A DNA stretch of 64,000 nucleotides from Glebionis coronaria. Its lineage: Eukaryota > Streptophyta > Magnoliopsida > Asterales > Asteraceae. Below, in pieces: positions 31,466 to 41,156 of the stretch (position 1 is the stretch's first letter; the number at the start of each line of letters is the position of its first letter). Position numbers and translations under genes: made by a program. The notes under the pieces are model-generated. The model was given only the letters and a program-made list of their open reading frames with translations. It did no database searches and was not told the DNA's origin. The stretch is from positions 283,946,880-284,010,879 of the forward strand of contig CM046874.1 of the NCBI GenBank assembly GCA_025667525.1, read 5' to 3'.

Positions 31466-32578
31466 TTAATTTGGAGCACGAGGTTGGTTTTGATTGTTGC
31501 GATTGAGGTTGTTTGGGTTTTGTGAGGGAAAACCGGGTGGTGAAAGAAAGTTGTTTGAGCGATAGCTGAGCAAATTGCGGTCACCTTGAGGACGTTCTTG
31601 ATAGCCTCCTGTAGAATAGGTACCGTTGGCGGCATACACATTTTCCGGATTGTCATGAGTCGAAGGACAATCGGTGTATGAGTGAGATCCCCCGCAAATT
31701 TCACATGATTGAGTCAAAGCACTAGCTTGGGCAGTGATAACTTTGGTATTGTTGGCGGCGTGGAGAGCAAGTGATTCAACAAGCGAAGTAAGCTTGTCAA
31801 TTCTCTTGTCGCTCTCATTAGTGCTAGCACTAGCCACATTGGTCCGAACACTCTTGGTTTGCACTCTAGACTTGTTCTCAATAATATCCCAAGCGGCATT
31901 AGCAGACTTAACCAAAATATTACCCCTCCCCCCCCCCCCCCCCCCCCCCCCCGAGGCACTATTTAGTGAATCTTGGTCATTCATGCTTAAACCATTGTAA
32001 AAAGTATTAATCTGATGTACTTTTGTTAAACCATGTTGTGGACACTTTCTTAAAAGTTCCTTAAAACGGTCCCAAGATTCACTAAATGTCTCACCGTACT
32101 TTTGTTCAAAAGTAATGATTTCATTCCGCAAAGCGGTAGTACGTGAGGGTGGGAAAAAGTAGTTGATGAATTTGGTCTCTAAATACGTCCACGTAAGAAT
32201 ACTATGTGGCGGTTCCTTATCAAGCCAATAACGGGCTTGTCCCTCTAAAGAGAAAGGAAAAAGTTGCAAGCAAATTACCTCTTGTGAAACCCCATTATAC
32301 TTAACCGTATTAGTGAGTTGAAGGAACCTTTTTATATGGTCATGAGGATCATCAATTGAACGCCCCAAGAAGGGTTGAGCAGAGACCATTTGAATGAAGC
32401 TGGATTTAAGCTCAAAGTTGTTGGCTCCAATCTCGGGTATGACAATAGCATCGGTGTTGCCTTCTACGTGCGATTGCAAAAGCTCGATCATTGGTTGATT
32501 GTCCATGGTGACAATAGGTGGAGTTATGACTTCGGCTTGAGCTACTTTCTTCTTACGAGCACGAGTACGCATGCACAC
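31466..32578 (-). pseudogene. gag: Athila gag with poly-glycine tract
   Basis: Capsid protein of the Athila lineage. The gag core has FIQMVSAQPFLGR, DDPHDHIKRFLQL, FPFSLEGQARYWLD, TWTYLETKFINYFFPPSRT, SWDRFKELLRKCPQHGL and INTFYNGL. A run of about nine glycines follows, encoded by a 25-base homopolymer (+ strand C at 31928-31952). The single knuckle CEICGGSHSYTDC lies near residue 290. The start is either ATG 32578 or a nearby later ATG; MDNQPMIELL is about 24 codons downstream. The frame ends at TAA 31466-31468 in a Gln/Asn-rich tail. Confidence 0.88.
31928..31952. repeat. C(25) homopolymer within Athila gag
   Basis: Twenty-five consecutive C on the + strand, preceded by CCCCT. It keeps the gag frame as written but is an unlikely natural coding tract and prone to slippage or assembly error. 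Confidence 0.9.
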
Positions 32579-32775
32579 CTACAAAAGGAAAATCAAAATA
32601 GACAAGAAATATTTTTGGTTTTTATATGTTTTTCTATTTTTTTGTATTTTTGAAAAAAATTTAATTTTTATGGATTTTTTTTAAAAATTTTAAACCAAGG
32701 AAAATAACGTTCAAAGATGAACATATACCAAAATCCAACGCGTCTCTCACTTAAAACCGTTAATCTTAACGAAAA

Positions 32776-32793
32776 GAGCCGGCAGCGGCGCCA
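32776..32793 (-). other. Primer binding site of Athila
   Basis: On the minus strand TGGCGCCGCTGCCGGCTC, two bases (AA) after the 5' LTR end TATTA. TGGCGCC...TGCCGG is the usual Athila/Tat primer binding site. Confidence 0.85.
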
Positions 32794-32795
32794 TT

Positions 32796-32840
32796 TAATA
32801 CAAGGGTTTTCGGAAAAATGATTGTTTTCAGAGAAACAAA
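32796..32840 (-). repeat. 5' LTR of Athila, PBS-proximal fragment left of the copia
   Basis: 45 bp from TAATACAAGGG to GAGAAACAAA. It contains one TTCGGAA and one TTCAGAG core (32809, 32828), against about 14 double units in the 3' LTR. The copia starts at 32841. Confidence 0.85.
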
Positions 32841-33357
32841 TGTTGGGAATAAATTATAGCCAGTCTACTTGAGCGCTGACAAGAGTAAAACAAGCGTTGA
32901 CAGGAGTAAAACAAACGCTGACAGCTCAAGCGTTGACAAGACAAAGTCAAGCGTTGATACATTGAAGACAAGCACTGATGGAAAGATATACTGTACGCGT
33001 TTATTGTGTTCTAGATTACTTCTAGTAAAGATAGGAACAACAATGTATTTTCTATATTTATCTTTACCTAGAATAGTTGATACGTAGATTATTGTACAAG
33101 GCTTCTTATGTCTATAAAAGAAGACCTTTAGGTTAATGTTCAATATAAGTTTTCATACGTAAACTACTTTCATTGTAAGCAAGTTTGATATCATTAATCA
33201 AAGTGAAAGTTTGTTTATATCTTGTGTGTTCTTGTTTAAGTGTTAATTCCGCATAACACTTAGATTGTCATATACATATACAAAGGTTTCTCTAAGTGTA
33301 TTACTTGATCTAATCTCGTATACATAAAGCTAAATCGATCTAAGTTTGGGATCAACA
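32841..33357 (+). repeat. 5' LTR of copia copy A
   Basis: 517 bp. U3 opens with six CGYTGA-type repeats (32872, 32893, 32914, 32929, 32950, 32971; spacing 21, 21, 15, 21, 21). TATA box TATAAAA at 33113-33119. Short ORFs on either strand here are products of the repeats, not genes. Confidence 0.95.
33113..33119 (+). promoter_or_regulatory. TATA box in copia copy A 5' LTR
   Basis: TATAAAA in TGTCTATAAAAGAAG, 145-240 bp downstream of the U3 repeat cluster; the 3' LTR has the same box at 44544-44550. Confidence 0.7.
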
Positions 33358-33359
33358 AG

Positions 33360-33371
33360 TGGTATCAGAGC
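33360..33371 (+). other. Primer binding site of copia copy A
   Basis: TGGTATCAGAGC, two bases after the 5' LTR end; complementary to the 3' end of initiator tRNA-Met as in most plant copia elements. Confidence 0.9.
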
Positions 33372-33456
33372 TTGTTGAGGAACTTTTGATCTTAAAGAAC
33401 ACAAGAACCCTAAAAATCACCAAAACCCTAATTTTCTCAAAAACCCTAACAACATC

Positions 33457-34137
33457 ATGTCAAATCCAGAACTAACCTCCTCCTCCTCACCTTTACCAAA
33501 CATCAAGATTCCCATGCTTGATGCAACCAACTTTGAATTATGGAAATTCAACTTTGAACAATACCTGGGGATCTATGACTACACACTCTGGGAGATTATT
33601 GAATATGGAAACACATTCGATAAGGCTCAAAAGATTTCTAATGCTATTACTGGAAGAGCAGCTGTTGCCGGATGTTCTGAAGCAGATAAGAAAGAAAAGC
33701 CTGATGATGGTAGAGTTGTGGCTGCTGAAGACATAGCAAAGAAAAGGGTTGACATGAAAACCCTAAATATTCTGAAACTCTCTTTAGGACAAGAGAACCA
33801 GCATAAATATAGAGGTTATGAATCTGCTAAAGACCTTTGGGCAGCTCTTGAAGTTGCATATGGTGGCAATGAAGATACTAAGGAAGAGAAGAAGAAGCAA
33901 CTTATGCATGATTATGCTGTCTTCAAGGCTCAACCTAATGAAAAGCTTAGTAGTGTGAGAAGCAGATTGCTTAATATTACAAGCAAATTGTCCTCATGGG
34001 GACACAACTTGGTGATGTTGATATTAATGCCACTTTTCTTAAAAGTCTTAGTGAGGCGTGGAAGATTGAGGCAAGATCTATTCTTGCCAATAATACTTAC
34101 AAAAGTTCCACGTTTGATGATATCTACAACAAACTGA
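33457..34137 (+). pseudogene. gag: SIRE copia gag, N-terminal part
   Basis: Starts at ATG 33457. Typical copia gag core: IPMLDATNFELWKFNFEQYL, RAAVAGCSEADKK, LWAALEVAYGG and KKKQLMHDYAVFKAQPNEKL. A base lost near 33999 (after LSSWG) shifts the frame. The true continuation runs in the next frame through DVDINATFLKSL to a nonsense TAG at 34164-34166. The codons after about 34000 in this ORF are therefore spurious. Confidence 0.88.
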
Positions 34138-36176
34138 GGCTGTTGGAAGATGAAACTCTTTTATAGCATGGAAGCAAGTCCACCAACAGTAACATGGCCT
34201 TCTTTTTTCATAGTGAAGGTCAATTCAATCAGAAGGACTCCTACATGCATCCATTTACTGGATCATCATGTGTCAGCGATGGAACATGTCTTGTCAACGT
34301 CTCCTTTTCAGATGCTGACATATTCAAAAGTGACTCACCAAGAGTTAAACCTGCTGGTTTGGATTTGGATATTGTATGTGCTTATATTGCTTCTTTGCCC
34401 AATGGTTCAGTGATTACATATGAGGACCTTGAGCAGATAAGTGATGAGCACTTGGAAGAGATGGACATTCAGTGGAACATGGCTCTTGCTAGTATAAGAG
34501 CAAACAGGTGGAACAGAAGGTTTAAAAAGAAGATGACCTTCAATGCAAAAGACACAGCTGGATTTGATAAATCCAAAGTTGAGTGCTACAACTGTCATCG
34601 TATGGGGCACTTCATGGGGGAATGCAGATCTCCTAGAAGATCTGATGCTGGTAAACCCTCAAGTCAAATTGTTAAGGCTCAGGATCCTAAAGCCATGGTT
34701 GCAGTTCAAGGAACTGATGGTATGGGATGGGTTTGGAGCTATCTGGCTAAGGATATGGAAGAGGATAAAGCTTTGGTTGCTGAAATTGAAGAAGAAGAGC
34801 ATGTTGAATATGCTCTCATGGCACACTCCTCCTCCTCATCTGATAACGAGGTATACGATGATGCTTTTTGTAGTAAAGGTTGTAGGTTGAACACTGAGAA
34901 ACTTAACAAAGAGGTGTTAAGATTATTAGATGATGTGAGTACTGAAAGATGCAAACTGTCTAATTACCAACTAGCTCTCACACAAACTGAGAAGACAATT
35001 TCTGAATACAAGAAAATGGAATTTGACTTAAAAGATAAAATAAATATCTTAAAACATGAGTTAAATGCTAGTATGGATATTAGAAACATCATGGAAAGGG
35101 TTAATGGTGAGTTACAGGCTAAGTTAGATGAGGCCATTAAGAATAAAGATAATGTTGGCCTTAAAATTCAAAGATTTGATAAGGCCACACAAACCCTAGG
35201 AGAATGTGTGAGTAAACAAAGGGATCCTAAGGACATGAATGGGATTGGGATGAAAGACTACTCTGTGGTTCCACCACCAGCTGGTGACTTTTATGGTGTC
35301 CAACAAAAGGATCTATCTTGGACTGGTTTTCCAGAACTCCAAGAGGAGGAATTCATTCCTCCACCAAGAGTCGTTACCCCAGTTGAAGAGTATCAACAAA
35401 AGTTGACTGACCTGAATGAATGGAAGAAAGCTAACCCTACCTTATTTGTTAAGGGTGGCTTGCTATGTGAAAGTCCTAATGAGTCAACTCCCATTAAGGT
35501 TACAAACCCAATCACTGGTAAGGCTGTTGATCTTGGCTCAAACACTGTTAGAAAACCTTGCATTAAGTATGCAGAGATGTATAGGAATACTAGGTCACCT
35601 AAGAGCCAAGTTAGCAATGATGGAACAGGCTTCTTCTCTTCTAGACCTAGGGTTGTGTCTAGAAAAGCTTGTTACACTTGTGGTAGCTTTTCACATTTAG
35701 CATATAAGTGTGTCAACACTCCCAAAGTCAGCGCTGACAGGAACAAATTCAGCGCTGACAGGAACAAAGTCAACGTTGTTAGAAAGTCAAACGTTGTCAG
35801 ACCCAAACCTTGTGTGCAGCAAAGTCCACAAGTTGTTAGACCTGCCCCATTCTTCACTAGAGGGTCTAACACACATGGACAAAGACCATTTCAAAAGACA
35901 AGCACTTGGTCTAATAGGCAATGGGTTTCTGTAGCAAACCCTAGGTTCAAAGCTGTCAAAGGTAACTTCAACGTTGACAATACCAATTCCAACGCTGACA
36001 GAAACGTGACCAGACCTAAATATTTGCAACCACAAGGTAAGGGGTCTAAAGCTTCTTCAAGCTTAACATGGAGACCAAAGAAAGATCAAAACCCTAATGA
36101 TAATAGGATTTCAATGACCTGCAATAGATTTAATTACATTTCAAAGGTCATTACAAAACCTATTGGGGTTAACTAG
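34000..36176 (+). pseudogene. gag: SIRE copia gag, central and C-terminal part with two zinc knuckles
   Basis: The frame is continuous with gag after the shift near 33999; it is stopped by TAG 34164-34166 and then open from 34194 to TAG 36174-36176. Nucleocapsid knuckles CYNCHRMGHFMGEC (about 34587) and CYTCGSFSHLAYKC (about 35670), both CX2CX4HX4C. Between them are an acidic stretch and a long heptad-like region (about 34880-35200) typical of the large SIRE gag. After the second knuckle there are Ser-Ala-Asp-Arg-Asn-Lys-like repeats, the translated form of the CGYTGACA motif (35730-36000). Ends where the protease should begin. Confidence 0.85.
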
Positions 36177-37171
36177 GTATTTCATCCTAAGAAGGATGAA
36201 AATGGGGTTGTTGTGAGAACTAAGTCTGTTCTTATTGTACAACCAGATGAATCCAAGTCTTCCAAGGCTTAGGTTCCCAAAGAAAACTAACTTGTTTTCT
36301 TTATGTGCAGGGCATTCAAAGACAGGTCAATGATTTTGGATATTAGGATAGTGGATGCTCAAGGCACATGACAGAGAAGGAAGATTATCTGACTAACTTC
36401 ACTCCCATTAAAGATGGTGATAAGGTTTACTTTGGAGGAGGATATGGTACTATCACAGGCAAAGGAACCCTTCTCACCAAGAATTTGCGTTTTGAGAACG
36501 TATTTTTGGTAAAGGAACTTGATTACAATCTTTTTAGTGTATCACAAGTTTGTGATAACAAAAATAAAGTACTGTTTACTGATACTGAATGTTTGGTGTT
36601 AAGCAAGGATTATAAGGTCCCTGATGAGAAATATATTGACTATAGAACACCTAGGCATAAAGACATATACAATGTGAATCTGAATGGGATTAGAATGAAT
36701 AATAATATGTCTTGTTTTTATGCTAAAGCTTCAGTAGATGAAAGTATTTTATGGCACAAGAGACTAGGGCACATAAATTTTAAGAATATAAACAGGCTTG
36801 TGAGACTTGGCTTGGTTGATGGTTTGCCTGAGAAGGCCTTCCACAATGACCACTCTTGTGTTGCATGTCTTAAAGGCAAGCAGCACAAGGTCTCATTCAA
36901 GTCCAAACAGGTGCACTCTAGTACTAGACCTCTTCACTTGCTTCATATGGACCTCTTTGGTCCAACCAATATAGAAAGTTTGAATGGTAAGTCCTACTGC
37001 TTTGTTATAACAGATGACTTTTCTAGGTTTACTTGGACCTTAGTTCTAGCTATGAAGAGTGATACAGCTAACTCTTTAATTGATTTTATCACTCAGATTG
37101 AGAAGAAATCAGGCAATGAAGTTAAATGCTTAGGAGTGATAATGGTGGTGAATTTAGAAATAAAAAGTTAG
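36177..37171 (+). pseudogene. pol: SIRE copia protease and integrase N-terminal part
   Basis: The protease active-site block DSGCSRHMT is at 36347-36373, preceded by stops and shifts (TAG 36270-36272, TGA 36331-36333, a frame change just before DSG). The open frame 36368-37171 carries DKVYFGGGYGTITGKG, then the GAG-pre-integrase zinc finger (ILWHKRLGHINFKN, HSCVACLKGKQHK) and the integrase core first Asp in HLLHMDLFGPTN and second region ITDDFSRFTWT. A one-base loss near 37133 shifts the frame before the second catalytic Asp. Confidence 0.88.
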
Positions 37172-38214
37172 ATGATTTTTGTGCCAGGAAAGGAATTACT
37201 AGGCAATTTACTGTTGCCAGAACCCCACAGCAAAATGGGGTTGCTGAGAGGAAAAATAGAACCCTAATTGAAGCAGCCAGAACCATGTTGGCTGATGCTC
37301 ATTTTCCTATAGCCTTTTGGGCTGAGGCTGTTAAAAGATCTTGCTATGTTCAAAATAGAGCATTGATCAACAAAATTCAGAACAAAACACCTTATGAGTT
37401 ACTTTGGGGAAGAAAACCTAATATTGGTTTTCTCAGACCTTTTGGTTGTCATGTAGTAGTTTTAGATACTAGTGATGCCTTAGGTAAATTTAGTGCAAAA
37501 TGTGATGAAGGCTACTTCATGGGGTATTCAGTGCAGAGCAAGGGATATAGGGTTTATCTTAAAGAGGAAAAACGTATTCTTGAAAGAGTACATGTCAGGT
37601 TTTTAGAGAATAAACCTAGTGATCCTGAAAGTGGTCCAAATTGGTTGTTTGACTTGGAACCCTTATCTAGGACTTTAAATTATATGCCTGTCACTAATCC
37701 AGACATTGTGAAGGTAACTTCAAGTGTTGTGGAAGAACAAGTTGTTAATGTTTCAGGTACACAGGTTCATGAAAAGGTTGGATCACAAGCAGAAAAGTCA
37801 TCTCCTATACAAGAGTATGTCACAATTCCAATATGGACAGATGCTTTTGCTGCTGCTGGTAAAGATAATGGTGGTCCCCAAGTACCACCAGATAACAACA
37901 TGCATGGTCCTTCAGGCGCTGATAAAGGCAAATCTAGCACTGACAAGACCAATTCAGACGTTGATGGCTCAGACGTTGACAACAACAGTTCAAGCGTTGT
38001 TAGCTCACATGCTGACAAACAAGGTTCAGGCATTGACAACACTTCTGCACATCTTTCTCTTCCACTTTTGAACAAGGTGAACCTTCCAATTTATATGAAG
38101 AGGTTCATCCTCATGTTGATGAAAGAGAGTCTGAAGAAGAAGATATTGGCAACATGGAGAATGAGGTTGAGGACACCAGACTTTTTGAAGGAGGAGTTCT
38201 CACTTCTACTATGA
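37126..38214 (+). pseudogene. pol: SIRE copia integrase C-terminal half and linker
   Basis: Continues integrase: LRSDNGGEFRNKKLDDFC (second Asp), TPQQNGVAERKNRTLIEAAR (Glu), FWAEAV, NKTPYELLWGRKP, and the copia motif HVRFLENKP. A linker rich in Asp-Lys-Thr-Asn-Ser follows; it holds the CGYTGACA-type repeats at 37936-38038 translated as Ser/Thr-x-Asp repeats. Near 38090 the frame shifts again, so the last about 40 residues are spurious. Confidence 0.87.
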
Positions 38215-39386
38215 AGAATCACCCCACTTCTCAAATCATTGGTGATATTATGACTCCTGTTCAGACTAGAAGATCTCATCAAGGTCTTGGTGGATTTATT
38301 GCCAATATTCACAAGAAGGTTGATACCCCTCTTGTGCAAGCATGTTTGTTTGCCTGTTTTCTGTCACAACAGGAACCCAAGAAGATATTTGATGCTCTCA
38401 AAGAACCAAGTTGGGTGGAAGCAATGCAGGATGAGCTTCACCAATTTGCAATTCAGGATGTTTGGGAGCTGGTTGATTGTCCCGAATATGTCAGACCTAT
38501 AGGGACAAGATGGGTTCTAAGAAACAAGAGAGATGAAAGAGGTATTGTGGTCAGAAACAAGGCAAGGTTAGTGGCTCAGGGATATACACAAGAGGAGGGG
38601 ATAGACTATGAGGAGGTCTTTGCACCAGTTGCAAGGATTGAAGCTATTAGGATCTTCTTAGCCTATGCATCCTGCATGGGCTTCACTGTCTACCAAATGG
38701 ATGTCAAGAGTGCCTTCCTCTATGGAACAATTGTTGAGGAGGTATATGTGATGCAGCCTCCTGGTTTTGAGGATCCAGAGAATCCAGACAAGGTGTATAG
38801 AGTCAAGAAGGCTATGTATGGACTTCATCAAGCCCCAAGAGCATGGTATGGTACTTTGTCTACTTATTTGGTGGATAATGGATTCAAGAGGGGCACCATA
38901 GATCAGACACTATTTACAAAAAAGAAAGGTAAGGATGTGTTGCTTGTTCAGGTCTATATTGATGACATCATTTTTGGGTCTACTGATCCAAAGATGAGTG
39001 AGGATTTCTCCAAGCTCATGACAGACAAATTCAAGATGAGTGCTATGGGGGAGATGAACTTCTTTCTTGGTTTACAAGTTCAGCAGAAAGAAGATGGTAT
39101 CTTCATCTCCCAGGATAAGTATGTGGCAGAGATCTTAAAGAAGTTTGGCTTTTCTCCACATGAAAAGAGGGCTATTATTCCTATGGATAAAGAACACCCT
39201 TGGGGAAAGATTGGAGATGGGAAAGATGTTGATGTCAGGCACTATAGATCCATGATTGGATCATTGATGTATCTTACAGCCTCCAGACCTAACATCATGT
39301 TTGTTGTGTGTGCTTGTGCACGCCATCAAGTTACTCCTAAGGAATGTCACCTTTATGCTGTGAAGAGGATCTTTAGATACCTATGA
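38091..39386 (+). pseudogene. pol: SIRE copia reverse transcriptase
   Basis: The open frame 38154-39386 (homology starts at about 38091). RT motifs: [51 protein letters not shown] (see 38566-38640), [26 protein letters not shown] and the catalytic [10 protein letters not shown] at 38952-38981 with both Asp intact. [15 protein letters not shown] opens the RNase H region. It is cut by TGA at 39384-39386, after which RNase H continues in the same frame. Confidence 0.92.
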
Positions 39387-39902
39387 TGCTATCCTAGTCT
39401 TGGTTTGTGGTACCCAAAGGATTCACCATTGGAGCTGATTGCATATTCAGACAGTGACTATGGAGGTGATAAGTTTGATAGAAAATCCACAACTGGTGGA
39501 TGTCAGTTTCTTGGGAGCAGGTTGATATCTTGGCAATGCAAGAAATAAACAGTGGTGGCTAATTCTACAACTGAAGTTGAGTATGTGGCTGCAGTTGCTT
39601 GTTGTGGACAAGTTTTATGGATTCAGAACCAGCTGTTGGACTATGGGTATAATTTCATGCATACCAAGATATTTGTTGACAATAACAGCACATTATGCAT
39701 TATTAAGAATCATGTACATCATTCTAAAACTAAACACATAGAAATTAGACACCATTTTATAAGAGATCGTTTTGAAAAAGGTTTAATACAACCAGATAGG
39801 GTTGACACAAAAGAGAATGTGTCAGATTTACTAACTAAACCTTTTGATGCTGGGAGGTTTCAATACTTGGTAACAAGTATTGGGATGATCAATCTCACAT
39901 AA
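39387..39902 (+). pseudogene. pol: SIRE copia RNase H
   Basis: Same frame as RT. Visible motifs are LIAYSDSDYGGDKFDRKSTT, FLGSRLISWQC, VVANSTTEVEYVAAVACC and the end TKHIEIRHHFIRD...DLLTKPFDAGRF. It is broken by TAA at 39546-39548 within the KK-TVVANS block. The natural stop TAA is at 39900-39902. Confidence 0.88.
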
Positions 39903-41156
39903 TATGTGTTTTGGAGTCTTTTTGTAAAAGTATGTACAGGATAATGCATTGTTATTGGTCTTTTGAAAATTTAGATTTTCCACTATATTTTTCTAACACT
40001 GACAAAGGTTGCTTGAACGCTGATAAGTGTTTTTGTGACGTGTTCAGCAATATATTTGTCTAACGTTGACAAAGCTTCCCTCAACGCTGTCATGTGTTAT
40101 CGGGGCGTTGTCAGCAACAATGTTAGTTTTGTGGTTTTCAATCTAAATGTGCAGGTGGTGTTAGAAGTATACCATTGGATACAAAGTTGCTTATGGATCA
40201 CTAGAGAAGCATTTGGGCATGTTTTTGTTTATGGATGATGGTTGGAATTTTTAAATTCCTATCTTGACATAAATTTTTATGTTCATGCATATTTTTAGCA
40301 ACTTATGTATCATAGTTTAAGGGGAGGTTTTAGGAACCTTTAGGATGTTTGGGTATCCATATGATACTCTTATCACAATTCTAGATTGTGTCCATAGGTG
40401 AGTATGAGTTAGTTTTACTAAATCATGAGGCACTGTAGCATGCAAAGTTGATATACTATGCATGCTGCCAAGACGTTTTTGGCCTAGAATTGGTTGTGGT
40501 CTGTTGGGAGACTTGGGAATGATTTTGTTATGGGATTTACCTGGGAGTAACAAGGAATTTTATAAGGTAACTTAGTTGTTAAGAGTTTTGGTTAGCAAGG
40601 GACACTAGAGGACTGTTATGTCTATCTTGCATAAGAAAGTGTACATAACTGGATAGTGCTTGCCGCCCTATAATAATTATCAGCTTTTTGGTTATCTTCT
40701 CTAGGATAAATTACTTTGTTAAGGTCATTTTTCATTTTTAAACATTTTTATTTTTGGACGCTAACAAGTATTTTTTTCAAGCGTTGTTGTGACCAATTTA
40801 GACGTTGACATGGCTATGGAAAACGTTGACAAGAATATAGCCGTTGGGCGTTGATAGGTTATTTTTGACCGTTGACACTCAATGGGACCTACCCAGTTGT
40901 TACTTTTTGACATATTTTTAGGCCGTAATTTTGGGAGCTGATAACTTTCATTTAATGCATGAGATAAACTTATTCTTTTTCAATATTTTCATGATTACAT
41001 TTTGAAAATACTTGCCTATTTTTGGGCCAATCACATGCATTTTCTTCTCCTATATATTTGGCTCCTATTTTTAAACAGGGTACCTATTATTCTTGTCTAA
41101 CACAATTTTCTCTTATCAACTTCATCTTCATCAATCATTTTTAACAACTTTCAACA
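39903..41156 (+). other. SIRE copia spacer between RNase H and 3' ORF
   Basis: Non-coding. It contains several CGYTGACA-type motifs: 39995 and 40016 (21 bp apart), 40062 and 40083 (21 bp apart), 40103, and a second group at about 40758-40880. ORFs in it lack recognisable content. The T-rich segment just before 41157 may serve as a leader or splice-acceptor region for the 3' ORF. Confidence 0.6.

Noticed and set aside
32865..33143. Short ORFs on both strands in the copia LTR (also at 44296-44574)
   Set aside because: They are read-through of the 21-bp U3 repeats, present in both LTRs, with no start context or domain.
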